A stretch of DNA of 64,000 nucleotides from Salinivirgaceae bacterium (lineage in GTDB: Bacteria; Bacteroidota; Bacteroidia; Bacteroidales; SZUA-534). This document shows positions 7,318 to 17,300 of this stretch, in pieces. The position numbers and the translations under genes are program-made. The notes under the pieces were generated by a model that saw nothing but the letters and a program-made list of their open reading frames with translations, searched no databases and was not told where the DNA came from. Location of the stretch: the NCBI GenBank assembly GCA_017474765.1, contig JAFVGW010000054.1, positions 1-64,000 of the forward strand. The letters run 5' to 3'. Within the stretch, counting starts at the first letter, position 1, and every line of letters begins with the position of its first letter.

Positions 7318-8388
7318 CTAACTTCTTTTATACAAAATACATACGGAGACAAGTACAACCAAAAGCACTGTGATAATGTACGCCCAAACGTGGTTGACGC
7401 GCGAGGTGGCCGAAATGGTGTAATCGTGCGGAATGAGCCGTTCGCCCGTGAGCGGGTAAAAGACCGTATCGTTTTGGCAGACACCTATTCCTGCATCAGT
7501 GATTTTGCCTGGCATTGTGAGCGTGTATGGCACCGATAAATCAAGCGCACTCCAGAATTTCCCGTTTTCGCTTACAAGGGCCTTGCCACTTGGCGTTTCA
7601 TCAAAAAAGAAGCCGTAAGCATCAGAATGGAAGAAATCTTTGAACACTTTTTTATGGTCAACATCCATAATATCACCAAATTTCAAAACAAAATCCTTAA
7701 AAGAATCGCGCTGCGCCATGAACTGTTCACGGCTGATTGGCGGATTGCTGACTGAATCGTAATGGTTGGCAATAAAGTCGAAATTCAACTGGAAAATATT
7801 ATCGTTTAACCAGTTAGTAACTGCGCTTTCTATTGGATTGAGTTGTTCTGCCAACTCCGCACCGCTCAAACCCTGAAACATTTCAGGCTGACCTGTAAAC
7901 CAGAAACTTGCAACATCATCTTCGAGATAATCAGTGATTGGATGCGTAAAAATGTCGCCGATGCTGCTGAACACTTCCGTGAAGGTGTAATCGGTGTAAA
8001 ACCAGCGGAACTGCTTTGTAAATGAAGATGTTGCCTTCAATTGCGCTCCATTGAGTTGCAGAGGCATGTCTTCGGTCATCTCGGCCACTGTGGTGTAATC
8101 GTGGTTAAGAACTGATGTCACTGTGTCACCCTTACCAACCTGCGTGAACGTATAGGTGTATCCAGTGATATCCAGGCATTCGGGGACTGGTTGCGCCCGC
8201 CGCTGACTGCTGTCGGTCCAGAGCGTGTCGCGCATTTCTTGCGACATAACATCGCTGTAACTAACTATGCGTGTGCAAGTTCCATCGGGATGGATGGTGG
8301 TGTGCATCTCGACATCAGACTGCTCGATGCACGACGAGAATAGAGCTGCGGCCATTAATAAAGAGCCGCCAAGTTTAACGGTTTTCAT
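7318..8388 (-). CDS. Lipoprotein with C-terminal membrane helix
   Basis: 356 residues. The lipoprotein signal is MKTVKLGGSLLMAAALFSSC, with the lipidated Cys at about 20. The body is acidic and contains no family I can name. A hydrophobic helix near the C-terminus (WAYIITVLLVVLVSVCILYK) would give a second membrane contact. It overlaps the anti-sigma-like gene by 14 bases and is the third gene of a sigma / anti-sigma-like / lipoprotein operon. Inference: it is the envelope-facing output or sensor of that regulatory module. A similar double-anchored lipoprotein could sit in either membrane. Confidence 0.65.
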   Translation of the reverse strand: MKTVKLGGSLLMAAALFSSCIEQSDVEMHTTIHPDGTCTRIVSYSDVMSQEMRDTLWTDSSQRRAQPVPECLDITGYTYTFTQVGKGDTVTSVLNHDYTTVAEMTEDMPLQLNGAQLKATSSFTKQFRWFYTDYTFTEVFSSIGDIFTHPITDYLEDDVASFWFTGQPEMFQGLSGAELAEQLNPIESAVTNWLNDNIFQLNFDFIANHYDSVSNPPISREQFMAQRDSFKDFVLKFGDIMDVDHKKVFKDFFHSDAYGFFFDETPSGKALVSENGKFWSALDLSVPYTLTMPGKITDAGIGVCQNDTVFYPLTGERLIPHDYTISATSRVNHVWAYIITVLLVVLVSVCILYKRS

Positions 8389-8749
8389 AAATCATACGTT
8401 TTAATTGTGTGTAACTCAATTGTTTAGTCAAATATTTTTGTTGCCGCACTGAATACATTTTTTTAAATGATTCGCTGCGCGACACGTGTGCTGCGTGAAT
8501 TATTGCAAAATTTGTATTTTGCTGATGCTCAGCAGGGTTGTTTGCAAAAACAAACATTCCGATGAGCCATACAGCGGCCATTGCCGAAACCGCATACAAA
8601 GTGCGAATGATGGCGCGCCGCCCGCCTGCTGTTTTTTGATTACCAGCATCATCCAACCGACTCATAATGAGCGACGTGAGTTCGTCAGGATTGCTAATTT
8701 CGGGCTGCTGACGCTGTAGCCTTGCAAGAATGTCTTCTGTCCTATTCAT
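8375..8749 (-). CDS. Probable anti-sigma factor, single-pass
   Basis: 124 residues. A charged cytoplasmic N-terminus (MNRTEDILARLQRQQPEISN...LTSLIMSRL) is followed by one hydrophobic helix (about 50-69, LYAVSAMAAVWLIGMFVFA) and a basic C-terminal part. Size, topology and its place right after an ECF sigma gene (8-base overlap) match Bacteroidota anti-sigma proteins. No zinc (HxxxCxxC) motif is present. The role is inferred mostly from context. Confidence 0.6.
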   Translation of the reverse strand: MNRTEDILARLQRQQPEISNPDELTSLIMSRLDDAGNQKTAGGRRAIIRTLYAVSAMAAVWLIGMFVFANNPAEHQQNTNFAIIHAAHVSRSESFKKMYSVRQQKYLTKQLSYTQLKRMIYENR

Positions 8750-9293
8750 AGCCTAAAAGTTTTAATTGTTCGCGAATTGTCTGCCGCGCCGCGTAGAGAT
8801 TGCTCTTCACCTGACGGGCGCTCAGCCCAGTTATTTGCTCAACTTCGTCCGACGGCAGACCTTCCAACTGGCAGAGAGTGAACACCAAACGCTGCTTGGG
8901 GCTCAAATCGGCAGCCATCAGCCTGACAATCGACACCCACTCGCGGTTTTCGAGCGTACGCTGACTGTCGGTTTCCGCCGCAAAGCGATGCAAAACCAAC
9001 TCATCGTCGGGCATTGGCACAAGACGGCGGCTTCGTTTGATGCGGTCGATGCAAAGGCGCGAAGCAATGGTGTAGAGCCATGTGGCAAACGGCCGTCGCA
9101 CATCGTAGTGTCCAATATTCTGCCACACTCGGATGAAGGTTTCCTGCACCACATCTTTGGCGTCATCTTCATCGGCCAACATCTTCAGTGCCAGCGAGAA
9201 AACCATCCGCTGATAGTTTTGTACCAAGCTGCGAAAAGCATCGCGGTCGCCGTTCTGGCATTGAATGATTATATCGGTCGCTGTCGGAATCAT
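8742..9293 (-). CDS. ECF RNA polymerase sigma factor
   Basis: About 183 residues from ATG at 9293 (MIPTATDIIIQCQNGDRDAF). The 40 residues upstream in frame look non-coding. Region 2 is complete (YQRMVFSLALKML, DAKDVVQETFIRVWQNI, FATWLYTIASRLCIDRIKR). Region 4 follows (LSPKQRLVFTLCQLEGLPSD, GLSARQVKSNLYAARQTIR). ECF sigma factors redirect RNA polymerase to a small regulon. The downstream genes overlap it, so all three are co-expressed and autoregulation is likely. The trigger is unknown. The minus-strand upstream region (9300-9350) has TTTTTTTGACTTTCATCC and then CCGTATATTG, a possible self-recognised promoter, though I cannot confirm this. Confidence 0.9.
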   Translation of the reverse strand: MIPTATDIIIQCQNGDRDAFRSLVQNYQRMVFSLALKMLADEDDAKDVVQETFIRVWQNIGHYDVRRPFATWLYTIASRLCIDRIKRSRRLVPMPDDELVLHRFAAETDSQRTLENREWVSIVRLMAADLSPKQRLVFTLCQLEGLPSDEVEQITGLSARQVKSNLYAARQTIREQLKLLGYE

Positions 9294-9403
9294 TGTTTTT
9301 GTTTCACGCCCAATATACGGCCGAGGTGGATGAAAGTCAAAAAAAATATTTAAGAAATAAAAACTTGTATCCCACTCAACTCTTGCCGAACGACGCCTCT
9401 GCC

Positions 9404-10165
9404 CTATTTCCACATAAACCGCCGCTCGGCAGCGTCAAAATGCAAATTGCTGTCTTTGAACAGATTATCGAGTGAGCCATTTTCGATTATTTCGGCAACC
9501 GAACCGCACTGAACGCCATCGGCATTCATTAGCCACAGATTGTCAGATAGTTGCACGGCCACATCAATGTCGTGGGTTGAAAGCAGGATTGCCTTTTGCG
9601 ACTCAGCGGCCAGACGGTGAAGCAGCAACAGCACTTCAACGCGCGCAGCGGCATCGAGAAAGGCGGTTGGCTCATCGAGAATGATTATTGGCGTTTGCTG
9701 TGCCAACGCTTTGGCAATCATCACTTTCTGGCGCTCGCCATCCGACAGTTCCGACACGTGGCAATCGGCCTTTGCGGCAATGCCCACATCGGTCATCGCC
9801 TTGATTACAAGTTCTTTATCAGCGGCAGACAGTCGGCCGAAGAAACCCGTGTAAGGCTGACGGCCAAGCGACACAAGTTCAAAAACCGTCAGTCCGCCGG
9901 CTGATACTCTGTCGGTTAGCACAAGTGCAATGGTGCGCGAAAGTTCCTGCGCCGTCAGGCTGGCAATGCTGTTGCCGCTAATGTTGATAGTGCCCGCCAG
10001 CGGCCGCTGCAGGTTGGCAAGCGTGCGCAAAAGCGTGGATTTGCCCACGCCGTTCGGGCCTAACAGGCTGGTCAACTGGCCTTTGGCAAGAGTCAACGAC
10101 AGGTTGGCCGCCACAGGGTGCTGTACGGAATAGCCAATGGTCAGATTTTCAGCGGATAATAGCAT
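9404..10165 (-). CDS. FecE-type ABC transporter ATPase
   Basis: 253 residues. Walker A is GPNGVGKST (about 36-44), the signature is LSDGERQK (a variant of LSGGQ), Walker B is IIILDEPTAFLD, and the switch histidine is in LLSTHDID. The protein belongs to the iron, heme and cobalamin importer subfamily (FecE/HmuV/BtuD). It lies about 100 bases downstream of the FecCD permease, with dispersed repeats between them. Together they form the inner membrane half of an importer. No periplasmic binding protein gene is adjacent. Confidence 0.9.
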   Translation of the reverse strand: MLLSAENLTIGYSVQHPVAANLSLTLAKGQLTSLLGPNGVGKSTLLRTLANLQRPLAGTINISGNSIASLTAQELSRTIALVLTDRVSAGGLTVFELVSLGRQPYTGFFGRLSAADKELVIKAMTDVGIAAKADCHVSELSDGERQKVMIAKALAQQTPIIILDEPTAFLDAAARVEVLLLLHRLAAESQKAILLSTHDIDVAVQLSDNLWLMNADGVQCGSVAEIIENGSLDNLFKDSNLHFDAAERRFMWK

Positions 10166-10172
10166 ATTTTAT

Positions 10173-10252
10173 TGGTGAATCGGTGAATCGGATAATCGGT
10201 GAATTGTCTGTCAACAAATCGATTATACGATTATCCAGTTATCCGATTAAAC
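10173..10252. repeat. Low-complexity repeat of the GGTGAATCG family
   Basis: Tandem-like copies of GGTGAATCGG and variants such as GGATAATCGG are followed by inverted versions (CGATTATACGATTATCC, ATCCGATTAAAC). The same words recur at 35840-35868 and 41123-41170. It separates the permease and ATPase genes. Confidence 0.55.
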
Positions 10253-10265
10253 ATTATTCATAATC

Positions 10266-11339
10266 TTACAACTCAAAACTTCTCATTCTCTTCTTACTCA
10301 CAATTACATAAATCACTACAGGCGCACCGAAGAACGGCGTGACGGCGTTCAGCGGCAGCACTCCGGCATTGCCTGGCAACAAGCAGACCAGATTGCACGC
10401 AAGTGCCACAACCGCGCCCACAAGCATCGTGACGGGCATCAGCACATTGTGGTTCGACGAGCCGATAACCATCCGCGCAACGTGCGGAACGGCCAATCCA
10501 ATGAATGATATTGGCCCGCAAAAGGCTGTAACTATGGCCGATTGCAGTCCCGTAGCCACAAGCAACAAACTACGCACTCGGCGGATATTGACACCTAAAT
10601 TTTCGGCATAATTGGCACCTAAAAGCAAGGCGTTCAATGGTTTGATTAGCAAAACGGCCAACAACAGGCCAGCCGACACGGTGCTCATAAAAACGGGCAT
10701 CTGCGAAAGCGAAACACCGCTGAAACTGCCCAAGCCCCAAATGGTGTAGGAATGGACGCCCTCGGCGGTGGCGAAAAAGTTGAGAATCGATATGAGCGAC
10801 GACGCCACGTAGCCAACCATCATTCCGGCAATGAGCAGCATTGCGTTGCTCTTGATAACGCTGGAAAGCAGCAAAATAACCACCAAAACCACAAACGCGC
10901 CCACCAACGCCCCCGCAATGGTGGCCGTGAGCCCCATCAGGCTGCCAGCCGCTGAAAACGAGCAGCCCGAAGCCAGCGCAACCACCGCCACGCCAAGGCT
11001 TGCGCCCGAAGTGATACCCAAAATCGACGGGCCGGCCAGCGGATTGGCAAGCGTGGTTTGAAGCATCAGTCCGGCAGCCGAGAGTGCCGCACCGCAAAAC
11101 AGCGCCGTAATGCACTGTGGCACACGCGATTGCAGAACAATCACCCGCCACGCCTGATTGCCGCCATCGCCGCCCGAAAGAATATCGGCAACAGCGCCCA
11201 GCGGTATCCGCACCGAACCCAACGCAATGTTGAGCGCGGCAAGAATGACGAGCAGAAGTGATAATATTATGTAGGTGCGGGTGGTTTTCAAATTGTCATG
11301 AATTATCCGTTTTATTTGCGGTAATAGATTAACAATCAT
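10266..11339 (-). CDS. FecCD-family ABC importer permease
   Basis: 357 residues with about nine or ten membrane helices. Typical family stretches are RIPLGAVADILSGG, VLQSRVPQCITALFCGAALS, LQTTLANPLAGPSILGITSG and FCGPISFIGLAVPHVARM. Such permeases import iron-siderophore, heme or cobalamin. The start codon overlaps the stop codon of the giant BspA-like gene (ATGA at 11336-11339), so translation is coupled to that gene. That is an unusual partner and suggests the surface protein and importer are made together. Confidence 0.92.
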   Translation of the reverse strand: MIVNLLPQIKRIIHDNLKTTRTYIILSLLLVILAALNIALGSVRIPLGAVADILSGGDGGNQAWRVIVLQSRVPQCITALFCGAALSAAGLMLQTTLANPLAGPSILGITSGASLGVAVVALASGCSFSAAGSLMGLTATIAGALVGAFVVLVVILLLSSVIKSNAMLLIAGMMVGYVASSLISILNFFATAEGVHSYTIWGLGSFSGVSLSQMPVFMSTVSAGLLLAVLLIKPLNALLLGANYAENLGVNIRRVRSLLLVATGLQSAIVTAFCGPISFIGLAVPHVARMVIGSSNHNVLMPVTMLVGAVVALACNLVCLLPGNAGVLPLNAVTPFFGAPVVIYVIVSKKRMRSFEL

Positions 11340-14300
11340 TCATTCACCATCACACGTTTGGCCACATTGCCAACCTTTACAAGATAAACGCCTGGCGTGT
11401 TGACGGTTAATTCTGCACGGGCGCGATTAATCGCATCCCTGCAAACCATTCTACCCATTGCATCATAAACGCGGATTTCATCTTCGGCATTCTCAACAAT
11501 GATGGATTTGCCATGGGCGTAGATGCTGACCATTGAGGCAACCGCCTCTGAAACTGACGGATGAACATCGCTCATATCATATTCCCAAACAAACACCGCA
11601 TCATACGGGCACCAGCCGTCATACCAATCATATTCTCCATCGCCCTCGCAATAGAATGTTGCGTTGGTGCAATCGCTGAACGCTTCATTTTCTATTATTT
11701 CCACTGATTCTGGAATATAAACCTCTTTCAAACCCGTGCACCCACCGAACGCTGTAGAACGAATGGTTGTCACTGAATTCGGAATCACTACGGATTCCAA
11801 ATTAGCGCAACCTAAAAACGCTGCCCAATAGATATTACTTACAGAATTCGGAATGGCTACCGATGTCAGATTTGTACAGTTGTAAAACGCTTTGTAACCA
11901 ATGACTTCAACGGAGTTTGGAATCTCGAACTTGGTGTCGGTTCTACCTGCAGGATATTGTAAGAGTATTGCTAAGTCGGCATCGTATAGAACACCGTCAA
12001 CTGAAACGAAATAATCGTTTTCTGCATCAACATTGATGGCCGTCAGTTTTGGGCATTCGGTAAACGCATCTGTTTTTATGGTGTTTACCGAACTTGGTAT
12101 CTCAACCGTTTCAAGGTTTTCACAGTTACTGAAAGCATCTGTTCCGATAGTGGTGACGGTGTTGGGTATCACCACTTTGACAAGATTGCTGTTGCCTTGG
12201 AATGCCTCGTCGGCAATGGCTGTAACGCTGTACTCAACATCGTTGATGGTCACCGACGACGGAATGGCAACTGCGCCGCCTGAACCTGCGTAACCCGAAA
12301 CCTCAACGGTGTTACCGCCAGTTTTTCTGAATGTGAAGTCGGTGTTTTCGGCAGGGAGCTCTGTGTTGCTACCTCCATTATCCAATTTCGGGATAACAGT
12401 TTGCTCTACAAACACTTTACCGCAAACCGAGCAGTGCGAGCCTTCGGTCAAGCCCGTTGATGTGGTTGTGGCAGCCACAGCTTCATCGATGACTTCCTTA
12501 TGACCTTTGGCAGGAATTTCTTCTTGCATAACTATAATTTTACCGCAAACCGAGCAGTGTGAGCCTTCAGTTAAGCCTGACTCTGTGCATGTTGCGGCAA
12601 CGGCGGAATCAACAACCACTTTGTGCGCCTCGAACAAAGCTGTCAACAAAGTGTCGCTAGTAACTTCTATTACTCGCTGATTATCGGTGTTCTTGTCGCT
12701 CCAACCAGCGAAATGGTAGCCTTCGGCTGGCGTGGCTGTTATTGTCGTTAGTGTGCTGTCGATAATATAGCCGCCCCCCTCAACCGTACCATACTCACTG
12801 TTGTTGGTCGTGATTGTGGCTTGCCATATTTTCTTGTCAGTGTAGAGTCCCCACACAACGGGACGGTTATCGGGATTCCAATTCTCGTTCCATCCATCGG
12901 GTTGGGATTTTGCTTCGCAGAAAACAGTCAAATTGCTACAATTCTGGAACGCCTTTTCTCCGATGCTCGTAACCGATTTTGGAATGGATACCGAAGTCAG
13001 ATTGCTGCAACCGCTGAACGCACGGTTGCCGATGCTTGAAACCGTGCCAGGAATATAAACATCAACAATCTCCTCGCCATTAACATACAGACTATGAGTT
13101 ATTTCCATCGGGTTTGATTCGTAAATGTCAAACTCTATTGCGCATAAACTTTCAATGCTTGCGAAATCGGCTTTCTTCAGTTTCGAACAATCTTCAAACG
13201 CGTTGCTGCCGACAGTTTTAACTGATTCAGAGAATGTTATCTCCTCCAGTCCTGAATGAGAGAATGCCCTATCGGGTAGGCTTGTAACATTGCTGCCTAA
13301 ATGCACTGTTTTCAGCGACGGGCTGTTCTGGAAGTTTGTACCGATGGCGTTGGAGTTTAATGTCAGCGACTCGATTTTGCTGCCACAGAACGCATAATTT
13401 CCGATTTCGGTAACCGAGCTTGGTATATCGATGGCTTTCAGCGCATTACATTCGTAGAAGGCATAGCCGTCAATACTGTTGATGGTGTATGTGCCGCCAT
13501 TGATTTTTTCGGGAACAGAAACCGTGTCGTTCTCGCCCATATATCTGATTATTTGGACTTTGCGTGCGATGTTGTCGGTTATCCGATATACAAATCCATT
13601 ATCGATGTGAGCGTTGTAAGCGATTGCAGGAACAGATGTTCCATACCAATTCGATGCCCAACCAGCGGGAACTGTATTGTCATCGCCAGCGGCTTCACAG
13701 AATATTTTGGCTTCGTAGTGGTTCTTGCCAAAGGCTAATGACTCTACATTGCTGATTGTGTGCGGAATAAACACGCTGCGCAATGTGTTGTTACCGTCGA
13801 AAACACGCTTGCCGATGGTTGTAACTGTGTAATCCTTGCCATTGATTTTGGCTTGCTGCGGAATTATCACATTAGGATTTGTGCCTGTGTAGCCTGTAAT
13901 TTTAGCCGTAAGCGATTCATTATCGATTATCTCAAATGTAAAATTATCAGCAGGATAGGTATCGGCATTGCCACCCCAGATGACGGGACGGTTGTCAGGA
14001 TTCCAATTGCTGACCCAACCTTTTGGCTGCGATTCCGCCTCACAATAGATTGTCAGGTTGTTGCAACCTATAAATGCATAGTTCTCGATAATTGCTGTCG
14101 ATTTCGGAATCACTATTGATGTCAGTGCGGAGCAATTCTCAAATGCACTGTATTCTATTTTTTTGAGCGAATCAGAGACTATTATCAATTTCAGCCCAGA
14201 GCAGTCTTCGAATGCATCACCACCAATTAATTCAACTGAATTGGGAATGGCTACCGATTCTAGTCCCGTACACTTTCTGAACGCCGAAGAACCAATGCTT

Positions 14301-17300
14301 TCCACTGAATTAGGAATGGTTAATGATGACAAACCTGTGCAGTACTGGAACGCCCCGTTGCTAATGCTTGTCACAGAATTTCCGATGTTTACCGTTTTCA
14401 GTGATTTTATTGAACTGAAACGTGAGACAATGGCATTGGTGTTATATGTCAGAGTTTCAATGCCGGTACATTCTTCGAATGCCCAATAGCCAATGCTGGT
14501 AACCGATTCGGGGATGGTAACCGATTTCAAACCGCTACACCCTCTGAACGCTAAACTACCAATTGTTGTAACCCCCTCCGGAATAGTTAGCGATGTCAAC
14601 CCTGTGCACCCATCAAACGCATGGTCACCAATGGTCGTCACATTCTCGGGAATAGTTATTGATGTCAAACCTGTGCATCCACTGAACGCATTTTGGGCGA
14701 TGCTTGTTACCGAACTGCCAATATTCACGGTTTTAAGTTTGGTTTTCCCGCTAAAACAAGTTCCAATAGCATCGGTGTTATATGTCAGAGTTTCAATGTT
14801 GTTGCACCCTTTGAATGCTTCGCTGTAAATACTGGTTACTGATTTGTGGATGGTGACCGATTTCAAACCCGTGCAATTAACGAACGTTCCAGAGTATATG
14901 TCTGTAACACCCTGGGGTATTGTAAACAAAGTCAATCCCGAACATCCATAAAACGCGCTTTGACCAATAGTTGTAACGCTACTTGGAATGGTGACCGATG
15001 TCATATTTTTGCAGCCCTCGAATGCATTTGCACCAATACTTTTAACCGAGTTGGGAATGGTTACCGAAGTCAGTCCTTCAGAAGATTTGAACGCTCTGAC
15101 TGCGATGCCCACCACAGTAAATTCACTACCAGGATTTACCTTTTCGGGGATGACAACATCGCCTTTATACAAATTTGCATTAGACTTATAAAATATATTA
15201 GCAACCTCAACTGTATTCTTTGACAGCACAGTATAATAAATACCATCTTTGCTGAATTGCAGGTCAGATTTGCTGAAATCAGCATCGCTTTCCACGGTTA
15301 ATGAAGTAATAGAGGAGCACAAATAGAAAACTTGACTGCCGATTTTGGTTACAGATTTGGGAATGTTTATCGATTTCAAACCCGTGCTGCAATCGAATGC
15401 ACCATTATCGATAAAAGTCACTGTATTTGGAATTGTTACCGATGTAAGTTCAGGATGACCTGCTAAAGCCTCAAAGCCGATGCCGGTTATTGTGAACGTG
15501 TTGCCAAATGTTACGGTTTCAGGTACGACCACATTCGCCGAGGCAATATGATTATGGGTGTCAAACATAACATTGTCTTGCGTCAAAACTTTATACTTAT
15601 AATTGTTTTTAGTGAAACGCAGACCAGCACTGCTGAAATCGGCTGGGCTGTTGATTGTTATTGATGTCAGTTTGTCGCAGCCAGAGAATGCATTTGCACC
15701 AACTCTTCTAACATTTATATGAATTTGTATCGCTGTCAAGCCAGTGCAATCTTTAAAGGCTTCTGGGGCGATGCTTACAATCTTAAACTCGCTGCCAGCC
15801 GTAACCGATGCAGCAACTATAACCTCGCCTGTGTATGAATGTTTCACCACCTCAACCGAATCTATGCATAGTACTTTATATTTTATTCCGTTACTTATGA
15901 AATACAAACAGGCATCGCTGTAATCGGCATTGCTGGCTGTAGTTACAGAAGTCAGGCTGCTGCAATCGGCAAATGCTGCGGAATCAATGGTTTCAACCGA
16001 CGACGGAATGCTAACCGATGTCAGGCTTGGACACGGGAACAACTCAATAGTCTTTACCGTAGAGGGAATACTGTAACTCGTTAGAGGCTTATAGCAACCA
16101 ATCAAAACTGTTCGGTCGTTGTTGAACAGCACGCCGTCTTCTGCTGAATAATTTGTGTTTCCTTCAATATTCAATGTAACATCGCAGCCAACAAACGCCA
16201 AAGGCGAAATTTCTATAACCGAAGCGGGGATGGTTATTGAAGTCAGGTTAGAGCAGCTTTTGAAAGCATAATCACCAATTTTAGTAACAGAATACTCAAC
16301 ACCGCCTATTTCAAATGACTCGGGAATTGTAATACTTGCGTCTGAACCAATATAGTTTGACACTTCAACCGTGTGCTCGGTACCGCTTGTCGGAAGTAGA
16401 ATATAGTCACCACAGGAAATCACGCCCCAGGTTACGTGCCTGTCGTCAGGATTCCAATTGCTCTCCCAGCCTTCGGGTTTCGATTCGGCTTCACAATAAA
16501 TTTCCAGATTGTCGCAATTTGCAAACGCCCCGCCGCCAACAGTTGCAACCGAAGCGGGAATGACAATGGTTGCGAGGTCGGCGCACCCAGCTAACGAGCC
16601 AATGCTTTCAACGGTGTTAGGAATTGTATATGCCCCTGCCAGTGGTTGATAGCATCCAATCAGAGCCGTTTGGTCGGCGTTGAACAGCACACCGTCAGCA
16701 ACCGCATAATTGGCATTTCCGTCCACATTTAATGTAACATCGCAGCCAACAAATGCCAAAGGCGAAATCTCCGTAACCGATTCGGGAATGGTTATCGATG
16801 TCAGACCTGTGCTATTCTTGAATGCATTGTCGGCGATTGTGGTTACAGTGTTCGGAACAGTAACACCGCTACCCGTTCCATAGTATTCGATTACATGAGT
16901 TTTTTCAGCATCAGTATAAATAAAATTGCCATCATAATACCCTCTAATAAGATTTGAGCATCCCCAGCTGCCTGTTGCCGAACCTGCATAAACAACCTTT
17001 TTTACTTGTTTAAAAGCATTTCCACCAATAGTTGTGACTGTTGGCGGAACGGTAAGTATTTTGAGTCCCGTGCAACCTTCAAACACACTGGTACTGATAA
17101 TAGTAAGTGTTTCAGGCAACGTGATTGAGGTAAGGCTTTTGCAACCATAAAAAGCGTATCCCCCAATAGTTTGTATGTTTTCTGACATGCTGATTGATGC
17201 GAGTTTGCCACAACCGTTAAACATTCCACCGCTAATGGCTGTGACTGAATTCGGAATTATTATTGCGGTAAGCGAGGAACAACTGCGGAAGGCTTCATTG

